From CAZKAP01 sp964550895 (lineage in GTDB: Bacteria > Bacteroidota > Bacteroidia > Flavobacteriales > Flavobacteriaceae), in the NCBI GenBank assembly GCA_964550895.1, contig CAZKAP010000008.1:11326-75325 (forward strand): DNA of 64,000 bases. The letters run 5' to 3'. Position numbers and translations under genes: made by a program. Under the pieces are notes generated by a model that saw only the letters and a program-made list of their open reading frames with translations, ran no database searches and was not told where the DNA came from. Shown one piece after another: positions 50,942-59,960 of the stretch (position 1 is its first letter; each line of letters opens with the position of its first letter).

Positions 50942-51919
50942 CTAGAGGTACAGTACTTTTTTAACAGCCTTGATGACATCCTCGTGATTGGGAAGCCATT
51001 CCTTGAGGAGTACCGGAGAATAGGGCGCCGGAGTGTCTGCCGTATTTAATTTAACAACGGGTGCATCCAGATAATCGAACAAATGGGTCTGAACCTGATA
51101 GGTAATCTCAGTAGCCACGTTTCCAAAAGGCCACGCCTCTTCCAATACCACCAGACGGTTTGTTTTGCGGACCGACTTGAATATGGTCTCGTGGTCCATG
51201 GGGCGAACGGTCCTCAGGTCAATAATTTCGCATTCTACCCCCTCCTCGGAGAGCTGTTCGGCCGCCTTGTAGGCTTCCTTGATGATCTTCCCGAACGAAA
51301 CGATAGTGACGTCATTTCCATCCCGTTTTACATCTGCTACTCCTAACGGAATCAGGTATTCCCCTTCCGGAACCTCGCCTTTATCACCGTACATCTGCTC
51401 GGACTCCATGAAGATGACAGGATCGTCGTCCCGTATGGAAGTCTTCAGCAACCCCTTGGCATCGGCCGGATTCGACGGAACCACCACCTTGAGGCCGGGC
51501 GTATTGGCAAACCAGCTCTCAAAGGCCTGGGAATGCGTTGCCGCCAGCTGACCCGCCGATGCAGTGGGCCCCCTGAACACTATGGGAATGTTGATCTGTC
51601 CCCCCGACATCTGCCTGATTTTAGCCGCATTGTTGATGATCTGGTCAATGCCCACCAGGGAGAAATTAAAGGTCATAAACTCGATGATAGGCCGGTTTCC
51701 AATCATGGCAGAGCCCACGCCGATTCCGGCAAACCCGAGTTCCGAAATGGGGGTATCGATCACCCGATCCGGGCCGAATTCGTCCAGCATACCCTTGGAT
51801 GCCTTGTAGGCTCCGTTATACTCGGCGACCTCCTCGCCCATCAGGTAAATGCTGGAATCGCGGCGCATCTCCTCTGACATGGCCTCCGCTATGGCTTCTC
51901 GGAACTGTATGGTTCTCAT
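50942..51919 (-). CDS. pdhB: Pyruvate dehydrogenase E1 component, beta subunit
   Basis: A 325-residue E1-beta of a 2-oxo acid dehydrogenase complex, probably pyruvate. It has the typical MRTIQFREAIAEAM start, the ThDP-contacting GEEVAEYNGAYK, DTPISELGFAGIGVG (catalytic Glu), and a C-terminal transketolase domain with DLRTVRPMDHETI and EEAWPFGNVATEI. The alpha and E2/E3 genes are not in the window. It has its own promoter and terminator, so it is monocistronic here. A branched-chain enzyme cannot be wholly excluded. Confidence 0.93.
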   Translation of the reverse strand: MRTIQFREAIAEAMSEEMRRDSSIYLMGEEVAEYNGAYKASKGMLDEFGPDRVIDTPISELGFAGIGVGSAMIGNRPIIEFMTFNFSLVGIDQIINNAAKIRQMSGGQINIPIVFRGPTASAGQLAATHSQAFESWFANTPGLKVVVPSNPADAKGLLKTSIRDDDPVIFMESEQMYGDKGEVPEGEYLIPLGVADVKRDGNDVTIVSFGKIIKEAYKAAEQLSEEGVECEIIDLRTVRPMDHETIFKSVRKTNRLVVLEEAWPFGNVATEITYQVQTHLFDYLDAPVVKLNTADTPAPYSPVLLKEWLPNHEDVIKAVKKVLYL

Positions 51920-51951
51920 CCTGCTAAAACTATCAAGAATATTAACGGGTG

Positions 51952-51959
51952 CAAAAGTA
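51952..51959 (-). promoter_or_regulatory. -7 promoter box of pdhB
   Basis: The minus strand reads TACTTTTG, a perfect TAnnTTTG, 32 nt before the pdhB ATG. Confidence 0.55.
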
Positions 51960-52013
51960 CAGAAATATGGAGGATACTCGAGGTGACAGCCTACATTTCA
52001 AGCTAAATTTTAT

Positions 52014-52025
52014 TATGCATGCATA
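52014..52025. promoter_or_regulatory. 12-bp palindrome between pdhB and etfB
   Basis: TATGCATGCATA is a perfect 12-bp palindrome. It lies about 20 bp upstream of the etfB -7 box and 55 bp upstream of that of pdhB, a suitable place for an operator of the divergent pair. No regulator is identified. Confidence 0.35.
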
Positions 52026-52045
52026 GTTTTTTTGGGATTTCTTGT

Positions 52046-52053
52046 TATCTTTG
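52046..52053 (+). promoter_or_regulatory. -7 promoter box of etfBA
   Basis: TATCTTTG matches TAnnTTTG, 24 nt before the etfB ATG at 52078. Confidence 0.6.
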
Positions 52054-52077
52054 GCCGCAAATAAATTCGACCCAGGA

Positions 52078-52824
52078 ATGAAGATTTTAGTGTGTATCAG
52101 CAATGTACCGGATACCACATCCAAGATTAACTTCACGGATGGAAACACCAAGTTCGACAAAAACGGAGTGCAGTTCGTTATCAATCCCAACGATGAATTC
52201 GGCCTCACCCGGGCCATGTGGTTCAAGGAAAAAAACCAGGCGGTGGTTCACGTGGTTACCGTAGGTGGCCCTGAAGTGGAGCCGACCCTGCGTAAGGCCC
52301 TGGCCATCGGCGCAGACGAGGGCATACGCGTCAACGCCGAGCCTGTGGACGGAGCCTTTGTCGCCCGTCAGCTCGCCGAAGTCGTCAAGAATGGCGAATA
52401 CGACCTGATTATTGCCGGCAGGGAGTCCATCGATTACAATGGAGGCATGGTACCCGGCCTGATGGCCTCCATGCTCACCATGAACTTCGTCAATACCTGC
52501 GTAGGCCTGGAAATTGAGGGTAATGAGGCCACTGCCATCCGCGAGATTGACGGAGGAAATGAGACCTTGAAGACCCACCTGCCGCTCATCATTGGCGGAC
52601 AGAAGGGCCTGGTGGAAGAAAGCGACCTCAAAATCCCGAACATGCGGGGGATCATGATGGCTAGGAAAAAAAACCTGCACGTAATCGAACCTGTGGAAGC
52701 TCCCATCCGTACGCGCGATGTTTCCTTCGAGAAGCCAGCCGAAAAAGGGCCGGTTAAGTTAGTGTCGGCCGACAATCTGGACGAATTAATTAACCTGCTT
52801 CACAACGAAGCCAAAGTACTGTAA
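52078..52824 (+). CDS. etfB: Electron transfer flavoprotein, beta subunit
   Basis: The AMP-binding subunit of ETF, which takes electrons from acyl-CoA dehydrogenases and passes them to the quinone pool. The 248 residues have MKILVCISNVPDTT at the start, DEFGLTRAM, the DLIIAGRESIDYNGGMVPG signature, and the C-terminal recognition-loop region. I chose ATG 52078; a longer in-frame start overlaps the -7 box and is thus before the transcript. etfA follows after 3 nt. Confidence 0.95.
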   Translation: MKILVCISNVPDTTSKINFTDGNTKFDKNGVQFVINPNDEFGLTRAMWFKEKNQAVVHVVTVGGPEVEPTLRKALAIGADEGIRVNAEPVDGAFVARQLAEVVKNGEYDLIIAGRESIDYNGGMVPGLMASMLTMNFVNTCVGLEIEGNEATAIREIDGGNETLKTHLPLIIGGQKGLVEESDLKIPNMRGIMMARKKNLHVIEPVEAPIRTRDVSFEKPAEKGPVKLVSADNLDELINLLHNEAKVL

Positions 52825-52827
52825 ACG

Positions 52828-53796
52828 ATGAGCATAGTCATATACGCCGAAAACGAGAAAGGAACCCTCAAAAAGCAGGCATGGGAACTCGCATCCTATG
52901 GTCGGGCGATGGCAGAAAAAACCGGTGACAGGGTTGTCGCCATCACAGTGAATGCGAGCGACGTATCCGGGCTTTATCGGTACGGGGTGGAAGAAGTCCT
53001 CCAGATTCAGGATGAAAAACTCGATACCTTCAACGCCCAGGCCTACGCTACTGCAATCAGCCAGGCGGCTTCCGAAGCAGGCGCCCGAACTGTATTGGTT
53101 AGTACGACGGCCAACGCCCGCTACCTGGCGCCCCTGTTAGCGGCACGACTGGGGGCTGCCTATGTACCCAATGTGGTAGAACTCCCATCGAACACCAGCC
53201 CGTTCACCGTTAAGCGCATGGCCTTCTCCAACAAGGGGTTTGCCCACACCGAAGTTTCGGGAGACCTGGCCGTGCTGGGCATCAGCAGCAATTCCTTTGG
53301 AGCGAAGGAAAACCCGGTAAACGGCACGGCGCGCACCGTAACCGTAGGCCTCAGCGATTCCGACTTCAAGACCCGGTCTACTCAGGTGGACAAGGTGACC
53401 GGCAAGGCGACCATAGCCGATGCCGACATCGTGGTATCCGCAGGCAGGGGGCTCAAAGGACCCGAAAACTGGGGGATGATAGAAGAGCTGGCAGAAGTAC
53501 TGGGTGCAGCTACGGCCTGCTCCAAGCCCGTATCGGATATGGGATGGAGGCCACACGGAGAGCACGTAGGTCAGACGGGGAAACCGGTGGCCACTAACCT
53601 GTATTTCGCTATAGGCATTTCCGGAGCCATACAGCATCTTGCCGGTGTTAGCGCCTCTAAGGTGAAGGTCGTTATCAACACGGATCCCGAAGCACCTTTC
53701 TTTAAAGCCGCTGACTACGGCGTGGTCGGAGATGCCTTCGAAGTCGTTCCCGAACTCACTCAAAAATTGCGTGTTTTTAAGGAAAACAATAGCTAA
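52828..53796 (+). CDS. etfA: Electron transfer flavoprotein, alpha subunit
   Basis: The FAD-binding partner of EtfB. The 322 residues have an N-terminal alpha/beta domain and the conserved C-terminal FAD domain: VVSAGRGLKGPENW (near 208), ACSKPVSDMGW, HVGQTGKPVATNLYFAIGISGAIQH, and INTDPEAPFF. It is cotranscribed with etfB. Together they serve fatty-acid and amino-acid oxidation; the dehydrogenases are not in this window. Confidence 0.96.
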   Translation: MSIVIYAENEKGTLKKQAWELASYGRAMAEKTGDRVVAITVNASDVSGLYRYGVEEVLQIQDEKLDTFNAQAYATAISQAASEAGARTVLVSTTANARYLAPLLAARLGAAYVPNVVELPSNTSPFTVKRMAFSNKGFAHTEVSGDLAVLGISSNSFGAKENPVNGTARTVTVGLSDSDFKTRSTQVDKVTGKATIADADIVVSAGRGLKGPENWGMIEELAEVLGAATACSKPVSDMGWRPHGEHVGQTGKPVATNLYFAIGISGAIQHLAGVSASKVKVVINTDPEAPFFKAADYGVVGDAFEVVPELTQKLRVFKENNS

Positions 53797-53880
53797 TTTT
53801 TGTTATTTTGTCCAATGGAGTAGCTGCGGCCGAAACCCCCTCAACCAGGTTTCCAGGGCTTTGCTGCGAGATCATCGGAT

Positions 53881-54519
53881 ATGAGTTTAGTTCGTCTTAA
53901 GATAAAAGGCATTTCCTATAGTCAGACGCAAAATGGAGCGTACGCCCTGATCCTCAATGAGGAAAACGGCGAACGTAAGCTACCCATCGTCATTGGTGCG
54001 TTCGAGGCCCAGTCCATTGCCATTGCGCTCGAAAAGGAGATTCGTCCTCCCAGGCCCCTGACCCACGACCTGTTCAAGAATTTTGCGGACCGCTTCGATA
54101 TCGTGGTCAAACAAGTGATCATCCACAAGCTGGTAGATGGGGTGTTCTATTCCAGTATAATCTGTGAGCGCGAACAGGTGGAGGAGATCATCGATGCCCG
54201 GACGTCGGATGCGATCGCTCTGGCCCTCCGATTCGATGCTCCCATTTTCACATACCGGGCCATACTGGATAAGGCCGGCATCTTCCTGAAATTTTCCACC
54301 AAGGAAAAGGAGGAGAAGTCCGACGACAGCATACTGGTCGATGAAATCCTTCAGGAGGAGGGAGCGGAAGTGAGTTCGGGCAGCGGAAGCGAGGCTTACA
54401 AAGAGCTGAGCATGGACGAGTTACACCGGGAGCTCCAGAAAGCCGTGGCGGGCGAAGACTACGAGAAGGCCGCGAAACTGAGAGACGAGATTTCCAAACG
54501 GGACCAACCCCGACATTGA
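53881..54519 (+). CDS. Bifunctional nuclease family protein with UvrB/C motif
   Basis: A 212-residue protein joining a BFN/DUF151 domain (about 1-135, GISYSQTQNGAYALIL, RKLPIVIGAFEAQSIA and DARTSDAIALALR) to a C-terminal UVR motif (about 180-208, LHRELQKAVAGEDYEKAAKLRDEI). DUF151 proteins have been reported with DNase/RNase activity. The acidic Gly/Ser linker between the domains is probably flexible. It lies 13 nt before the nucleoside transporter gene and 84 nt after etfA. Confidence 0.88.
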   Translation: MSLVRLKIKGISYSQTQNGAYALILNEENGERKLPIVIGAFEAQSIAIALEKEIRPPRPLTHDLFKNFADRFDIVVKQVIIHKLVDGVFYSSIICEREQVEEIIDARTSDAIALALRFDAPIFTYRAILDKAGIFLKFSTKEKEEKSDDSILVDEILQEEGAEVSSGSGSEAYKELSMDELHRELQKAVAGEDYEKAAKLRDEISKRDQPRH

Positions 54520-54532
54520 TTCCCCCTGCCCG

Positions 54533-55873
54533 GTGATCGCATTCATACTGTCCGCAATTGTCCCACACCAGGGCATGAGCCCCGAGGGAGTGCTGAGAGG
54601 ACTTATAGGGATACTCTTCGTTTTGGCCGTTGCTTTTCTGGCCAGTACCCACCGCAAAAAAATAAACTGGAAGACCGTGGGGCTGGGCTTGCTCATTCAG
54701 ACCCTGCTCGCCTTAGGAATCCTAAAGGTGCCCTGGATACAGGCCTTCTTTGACTTCCTGGGTAAGGTATTTACCAAAATACTGGAGTTCTCGGAACAGG
54801 GGAGTTTGTTTTTGTTTGGCTGGTTAGTGGGAGAGACGGATTCCTTCGGGTATATTTTTGCCTTCCAGATACTTCCCACTATTGTTTTCTTTGCCGCACT
54901 CACATCCATTGGATATTATTTTGGGATTATACAGCGGATCGTTGGGTTCCTGGGTACCCTGTTAACGCGTACCCTGGGGATATCCGGGGCCGAGAGTCTC
55001 TCGGTTGCGGGAAACATTTTCCTCGGACAAACCGAGGCTCCCTTGCTGATCAAACGGTACCTCCCCGGGATGAACCGATCGGAAATCCTGTTGGTCATGG
55101 TAGGTGGGATGTCCACCGTGGCCGGAGGCGTCCTGGCCTCATACATCCTGCTTCTGGGTGGTGGTGACCCCGTAGTACAGAAGGAGTTCGCACGCCACTT
55201 CATTGCCGCATCGGTCATGGCCGCTCCGGCAGCCATAGTCGTGTCTAAAATGCTCCTTCCTGCCACGGAATCCGCCGATTCCCAATTGGAAATGGACAGG
55301 CTCAGTGCGGGCGACAATCTGCTGGACGCTATCGCAAATGGGACCTCAGAGGGTGTCAAACTAGCCGTTAATGTGGGAGCCATGCTCATGGTATTTATCG
55401 CCTTGATTGCCCTGCTCAACGGCTTGCTGGGATGGGTGGGCTCCGGTACCGGAATCAATACCTGGATTTCTTCCCACACCGGCTATTCCCAGCTCAGTCT
55501 CGAGTTTTTGCTGGGAAATCTTTTTGCTCCGGTAATGTGGATGATTGGCGTTCCGGGCAAAGACCTCTCCTTTATGGGTCAATTACTCGGCATTAAGCTC
55601 GTAGCCAGCGAGTTTATCGCCTATGGACAGCTGGACACCCTGAAGGATCTAGGTCAGGCGCCCTCCCTGGTCTATCGCAAATCGGTGATCATGGCGACTT
55701 ATATGCTCTGTGGGTTCGCCAATTTCGCCTCCATCGGCATACAGATCGGAGGTATCAGTGTGCTGGCACCCGGGAAACGGGTGGAACTCTCCCAACTCGG
55801 GCTCAGGGCGGTCCTCGGAGGCACTTTGGCTTCACTGTTATCGGCCGTACTGGCTGGCACGATCCTTGGTTAA
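54533..55873 (+). CDS. nupC: Concentrative nucleoside transporter (NupC/CNT family)
   Basis: A 446-residue inner-membrane symporter with about ten membrane segments. CNT-family landmarks are visible: TEAPLLIKRYLPGMNRSEIL (the TEAP helix that contacts the nucleoside), VMVGGMSTVAGGVL, an FAPVMWMIGVP segment, and CGFANFASIGIQIGG. The N-terminus from GTG 54533 is hydrophobic as expected. It is in the same direction as the bifunctional nuclease gene and thyA, suiting salvage of nucleosides together with the deoxynucleoside kinase. Confidence 0.9.
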   Translation: MIAFILSAIVPHQGMSPEGVLRGLIGILFVLAVAFLASTHRKKINWKTVGLGLLIQTLLALGILKVPWIQAFFDFLGKVFTKILEFSEQGSLFLFGWLVGETDSFGYIFAFQILPTIVFFAALTSIGYYFGIIQRIVGFLGTLLTRTLGISGAESLSVAGNIFLGQTEAPLLIKRYLPGMNRSEILLVMVGGMSTVAGGVLASYILLLGGGDPVVQKEFARHFIAASVMAAPAAIVVSKMLLPATESADSQLEMDRLSAGDNLLDAIANGTSEGVKLAVNVGAMLMVFIALIALLNGLLGWVGSGTGINTWISSHTGYSQLSLEFLLGNLFAPVMWMIGVPGKDLSFMGQLLGIKLVASEFIAYGQLDTLKDLGQAPSLVYRKSVIMATYMLCGFANFASIGIQIGGISVLAPGKRVELSQLGLRAVLGGTLASLLSAVLAGTILG

Positions 55874-55953
55874 GCATACCAGTGCGGGCCGTTTCGTGAA
55901 AACCTGTGAATATCTTAGCCGCTAACCGGACCGAATCACCTCCTTTAATCCCA

Positions 55954-55961
55954 TACTTTTG
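55954..55961 (+). promoter_or_regulatory. -7 promoter box of thyA
   Basis: TACTTTTG matches TAnnTTTG, 28 nt before the thyA ATG. No matching -33 TTTG is seen. Confidence 0.5.
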
Positions 55962-55989
55962 AAGGCACGTATATAAACCGGGCTTTACC

Positions 55990-56814
55990 ATGAAACCATA
56001 CCACGACCTGCTGCAGTACATCCTGGATCACGGCAATGAAAAAACCGACCGCACGGGTACCGGCACCATCAGCGTATTCGGATACCAATCCCGATACGAC
56101 CTGAGTGAAGGTTTTCCGCTGGTCACCACGAAAAAAGTTCATTTCAAATCGGTAGTGCATGAACTGCTGTGGTTCCTGAAAGGCGACACGAACATCGCCT
56201 ACCTGAAGGAAAACGGCGTCCGGATTTGGGACGAATGGGCCGACTCCAACGGCGACCTGGGCCCGTTATACGGATACCAATGGCGAAACTGGAATGGGGA
56301 GGACATCGATCAGCTCAGTGAATGCATCCGACAAATCCGAACCAACCCGGATTCCCGGAGGATACTGGTATCAGCCTGGAACCCTTCTGTATTGCCGGAT
56401 ACCCGTAAGAGCTATGCGGAAAACGTGGCCGAAGGTAAGGCCGCATTACCCGCCTGCCATACGTTCTTTCAATTCTATGTAGCCAACGGGCGTCTGTCCT
56501 GCCAGATGTATCAGAGGAGTGCCGATGTTTTTCTGGGTGTACCCTTTAATATTGCTTCGTATTCCCTGCTTACCCATATGATGGCCCAGGTATGTGACCT
56601 GGAGGTGGGGGAATTCATCATTACCTTCGGGGATGTACACATCTATTCGAACCACCTGGAACAGGTCCGCCTGCAACTCGGCAGAGAACCGAGGGAACTT
56701 CCCCAAATTCAGCTGAATCCGGAGGTGCGCGATCTGTTCGCTTTCACCTACGAAGATATCCAACTGCTCAACTACAATCCGCACCCTCCTATACGGGCCG
56801 CCGTCGCGTTCTGA
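55990..56814 (+). CDS. thyA: Thymidylate synthase ThyA
   Basis: Methylates dUMP to dTMP using methylenetetrahydrofolate and yields dihydrofolate. The 274 residues include the Arg in DRTGTGT (near 20), the catalytic Cys in LPACHTFFQFYV, SADVFLGVPFNIASY, and HIYSNHLEQV. A ~12-residue insertion with PDTRKSYAENVAEGKA sits just before the catalytic loop. The dihydrofolate reductase that closes the cycle is encoded at 62864-63403, the same strand, after an intervening ~6 kb. Confidence 0.96.
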   Translation: MKPYHDLLQYILDHGNEKTDRTGTGTISVFGYQSRYDLSEGFPLVTTKKVHFKSVVHELLWFLKGDTNIAYLKENGVRIWDEWADSNGDLGPLYGYQWRNWNGEDIDQLSECIRQIRTNPDSRRILVSAWNPSVLPDTRKSYAENVAEGKAALPACHTFFQFYVANGRLSCQMYQRSADVFLGVPFNIASYSLLTHMMAQVCDLEVGEFIITFGDVHIYSNHLEQVRLQLGREPRELPQIQLNPEVRDLFAFTYEDIQLLNYNPHPPIRAAVAF

Positions 56815-56918
56815 AACCCTCCTAAGGCAGGACTCTAGACAGCCGCAGTATGCCTCTTGCGCTGATCCCGGGTTGTGTTTGGCCGCATATTTGGCTAAGT
56901 TTATGGAGAATTTGATCT

Positions 56919-58094
56919 ATGGACCGCACAGCGGCGCTGACAGCGCTATTCCAGGATACACGAAAGGAATCCGAACGTATTTGCGAACCCCTGAGCACAG
57001 AAGACTACGTCGTTCAACCCATAGTTGACGTGAGCCCGCCCAAGTGGCACCTGGGCCATACCACCTGGTTCTTCGAGGAATTCATCCTCAAAAGGTTCCG
57101 CGGTAGTTACCGGCCCTATCATCCGGAGTACGCCTTTGTATTCAATAGCTATTACGAAACGGTCGGAGCCCGGGTAATCCGCTCGGATCGGGGCAATTTA
57201 TCGCGCCCGGGTGTCAGGGAGGTTTACCGTTACCGTGATGAAATCACCGGGGCCGTGCTGGAATGCATTGAACAGACCGGGGAAGAACAAAGGGAGGAGC
57301 TCCTGGACCTACTGGAAATCGGTATCCATCACGAAAAACAACACCAGGAATTGCTGTTGACGGACATTAAGTACATTCTGGGCAACAATCCACTGCAGCC
57401 CGCCTATACGCCGGATTTCAGCGAAGGCGGCGTTCAAATGCAGGAGGAAAAATGGATACCCATAAGCGAGGGAATGTACTCCATTGGGCATGCCCGAGAA
57501 GGCTTTTGTTACGATAACGAAAAGCAGGCACACCGGGTATTTCTCAACGCTTTCGAAATCAGCAACCGACTGGTGCGAAACGACGAATTCCTGGAGTTCA
57601 TGGGTGAAGGCGGCTACCGCAACCACAACTACTGGCACTCCGAAGCCTGGGCTTGGCTGGAGGAAACCGGTACGGAAGCGCCCCTGTACTGGCATCGGAT
57701 CGATGGACGATGGAAGCGTTACGGCCTCTCCGGCTTGAGCGATATCGAGCCGGGCGAAGCCGTTACGCATATTTCCTACTACGAAGCATTTGCCTATGCC
57801 CAGTGGAAAGGAATGAGGCTCCCCACGGAATTCGAATGGGAGGCCAGCCAGGACAAGTTTTCCTGGGGAAGTCGCTGGGAATGGACCGAGAGCGCCTATC
57901 TGCCCTATCCCGGATACACACGGGAGGAAGGAGCCCTCGGTGAATACAACGGTAAGTTTATGGTGAACCAGAAGGTGCTCCGGGGCGCATCGGTGGCCAC
58001 CCCCACGCAGCACAGCCGCCCCACCTACCGCAATTTCTTCCACCCTCAACTCCGTTGGCAGTTTACGGGCTTCCGACTGGCAAAAAACCCATAA
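56919..58094 (+). CDS. egtB: Ergothioneine sulfoxide synthase EgtB
   Basis: An iron enzyme that joins hercynine with a thiol to form the sulfoxide precursor of ergothioneine. The 391 residues have a DinB-like N-terminal helical domain and an FGE-sulfatase-like C-terminal domain (about 165-390). The iron ligands are clear: His in WHLGHTTWFFEE (near 45) and the pair in HHEKQHQELLL (near 133 and 137). The FGE part has WEWTESAYLPYPGY and RGASVATPTQHSRPTYRNFF. No EgtA or EgtC gene is nearby, so the thiol may be cysteine rather than gamma-glutamylcysteine. egtD follows after 72 nt. Confidence 0.9.
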   Translation: MDRTAALTALFQDTRKESERICEPLSTEDYVVQPIVDVSPPKWHLGHTTWFFEEFILKRFRGSYRPYHPEYAFVFNSYYETVGARVIRSDRGNLSRPGVREVYRYRDEITGAVLECIEQTGEEQREELLDLLEIGIHHEKQHQELLLTDIKYILGNNPLQPAYTPDFSEGGVQMQEEKWIPISEGMYSIGHAREGFCYDNEKQAHRVFLNAFEISNRLVRNDEFLEFMGEGGYRNHNYWHSEAWAWLEETGTEAPLYWHRIDGRWKRYGLSGLSDIEPGEAVTHISYYEAFAYAQWKGMRLPTEFEWEASQDKFSWGSRWEWTESAYLPYPGYTREEGALGEYNGKFMVNQKVLRGASVATPTQHSRPTYRNFFHPQLRWQFTGFRLAKNP

Positions 58095-58166
58095 CTCAAA
58101 TCTGAATGCCTTGAATGCCCCTAACTGAGGCACGATTCTCAATAAAAACCCACTACCCATCCGATT

Positions 58167-59156
58167 ATGGAATTCACATCCGATTTCGAGCGTGAAGTCT
58201 TCGAAGGACTCAATACGTATCCGAAAAGCCTGCCCTCGAAGTATATCTATGATCCTGCAGGAGACCGGCTGTTCCAGCAGATCACTGAACTCCCGGAGTA
58301 CTACCTGACCCGCTGTGAATGGGAGTTATTTCACAGGCACAAGCAGCATATCGCCTCTTACCTGAATCGCGAAAGCGAATGGGATATCGTTGAACTCGGC
58401 GCTGGAGACGGCAAAAAAACCCGCATACTCCTGGAAGCCTTCCTGCAGGAAGGTATTCGAATCGCATACCGGCCGATCGACATCAGCTCAAATGCCCTCG
58501 AACTGGTGAGTCGGAAAATGAAGGAGGCGCTGCCCGACCTCCCCGTTATTCCACTAAACGGAACCTATTTCGAAACCCTGGAGGATATCGGACGGCTTAA
58601 GGACCGAAGGAAACTCGTGCTGTTCCTGGGATCCAATATTGGCAACCTGCTCCATCCCCAGGCCGTCGAATTCCTCACGGAATTGGGTGGAAAACTCAAT
58701 CCCGGGGACCTCCTCCTGATAGGTTTTGATTTAAAGAAAGACCCGAAGACCATTCGCCTGGCCTATTCGGATCCGACGGGTGTTACCGAGGCCTTCAATA
58801 AGAACCTGCTGCTTCGGATCAATCGTGAACTGGGCGGTGATTTCGATCCGGATCACTTTATGCACTGGGAAAGCTACGACCCTGAGACCGGCACCTGCCG
58901 AAGCTTCCTGATATCGACCCGGTCTCAGTCCGTTCGGATCGACAAGCTGGGGACCGAATTCCGCTTCGATCCCTGGGAGACTATACATACAGAGATTTCC
59001 CAGAAATACGACCACGAGGTGATCCACTGGCTCTCGGATAAGGCCGGCCTGCAAATCATCGACTCCTTTCGGGATGGGAAACAATGGTATGCCAATTACC
59101 TTTTCGGACTGCCCGAATACCATGCCGGGCAAACGAAAAACCGGGAAGAGTACTAA
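58167..59156 (+). CDS. egtD: L-histidine N-alpha-methyltransferase EgtD
   Basis: Trimethylates histidine to hercynine with SAM, the first step of ergothioneine synthesis. The 329 residues include SKYIYDPAGDRLFQQITELPEYYLTRCE, split here as family segments, the SAM motif IVELGAGDGKKTRILL (near 76), FLGSNIGNL (near 153), and the C-terminal WYANYLFGLPEYH. The final stop lies inside a terminator hairpin. Together with egtB it makes a minimal two-gene thiol-antioxidant pathway. Confidence 0.92.
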   Translation: MEFTSDFEREVFEGLNTYPKSLPSKYIYDPAGDRLFQQITELPEYYLTRCEWELFHRHKQHIASYLNRESEWDIVELGAGDGKKTRILLEAFLQEGIRIAYRPIDISSNALELVSRKMKEALPDLPVIPLNGTYFETLEDIGRLKDRRKLVLFLGSNIGNLLHPQAVEFLTELGGKLNPGDLLLIGFDLKKDPKTIRLAYSDPTGVTEAFNKNLLLRINRELGGDFDPDHFMHWESYDPETGTCRSFLISTRSQSVRIDKLGTEFRFDPWETIHTEISQKYDHEVIHWLSDKAGLQIIDSFRDGKQWYANYLFGLPEYHAGQTKNREEY

Positions 59157-59169
59157 ACCCTTCCCGGTT
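59139..59169. terminator. Bidirectional terminator between egtD and the phosphatase-like gene
   Basis: A perfect 10-bp stem AACCGGGAAG/CTTCCCGGTT (59139-59148 and 59160-59169) encloses the egtD stop. On the minus strand it is followed by a run of T, so it serves the convergent minus-strand gene better than egtD, whose 3' side has only TTT. Confidence 0.7.
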
Positions 59170-59218
59170 TCCCGCAGACCGTTTTCTCCTGGCCTGCATC
59201 ATCGCTCTGGAGCTTTTC

Positions 59219-59929
59219 TTAACGCTGCATGCGGTGTTTCCTGACGGCCTCCTTCTGAATCAGATTCATCTTGATCTGGCGGGCCAGCACCATCACGCGA
59301 TTCCCGATTTCCCTGTTGAGCATGGCGTAATCGATTTCATCCCCGTTCATGCACTTCTCAGAGGGTCCAAGCTCGAAGCGAAGCAGATTCGTGGTCTTCA
59401 GGTCGCTTCCCAGATACTTGGCTGCACAAGGCTTATCGACCAAAAGAACGATGCCATTCACCTCGTCCGGGGTGATGTTCTTCGCAAAGAGGTTAAAGCG
59501 AAGTCCGTTGTTATCCACTCGAAACACGGTTTCGGGATGCATTCGATCCCTTTCCACTTTAATGCCCCATTGGTCAAAGGTGCTCAGGGCATCCATATCC
59601 ACCCTGCCTATGTCTATGCCCGAACTCCGCACCCGCATACCGGTTATGTTGTATTGCAGAAGCGCAGTCTTAAACCAGACCTCGGCCATTTGGGAAATCA
59701 CGGAGTTGTCGTAATCGATAAGCAGCACGTCCAGGCCCTTGTCCCGATCGTATTCGTCCGTAATCGCGAAGGCAACGCGATTTAATGTACCCATTTCACC
59801 TGGAGGCAGCAGCTGCTGCGACTCCGTTGCGAACTGGGCAATTTGATCATTCGACCAGCTGGCCTTTTGGCCAAAGGTCATCGACAATGGAAGTATCATC
59901 AGTGTCAATAGCATTACTTGAGTCTTCAT
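59219..59929 (-). CDS. Secreted low-molecular-weight phosphatase/ArsC-like pseudoenzyme
   Basis: A 236-residue protein with a signal peptide (cleavage near residue 20, SMTFGQ). The mature part follows the low-molecular-weight tyrosine phosphatase/arsenate reductase pattern: VLLIDYDNSVISQMAEVWF (near 68) in place of the loop VCxxNxCRSxMAE, RSSGIDIGRV for the SAGT segment, and a C-terminal REIGNRVMVLARQI helix. The catalytic Cys and Arg are replaced by Asp and Ile, and no Asp-Pro acid is seen. It is thus probably non-catalytic. No family function is known. A long, GC-rich, possibly structured leader lies upstream. Confidence 0.6.
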   Translation of the reverse strand: MKTQVMLLTLMILPLSMTFGQKASWSNDQIAQFATESQQLLPPGEMGTLNRVAFAITDEYDRDKGLDVLLIDYDNSVISQMAEVWFKTALLQYNITGMRVRSSGIDIGRVDMDALSTFDQWGIKVERDRMHPETVFRVDNNGLRFNLFAKNITPDEVNGIVLLVDKPCAAKYLGSDLKTTNLLRFELGPSEKCMNGDEIDYAMLNREIGNRVMVLARQIKMNLIQKEAVRKHRMQR

Positions 59930-59960
59930 AACAGCTCGTATTTAGTTGAACAATTCTAAG

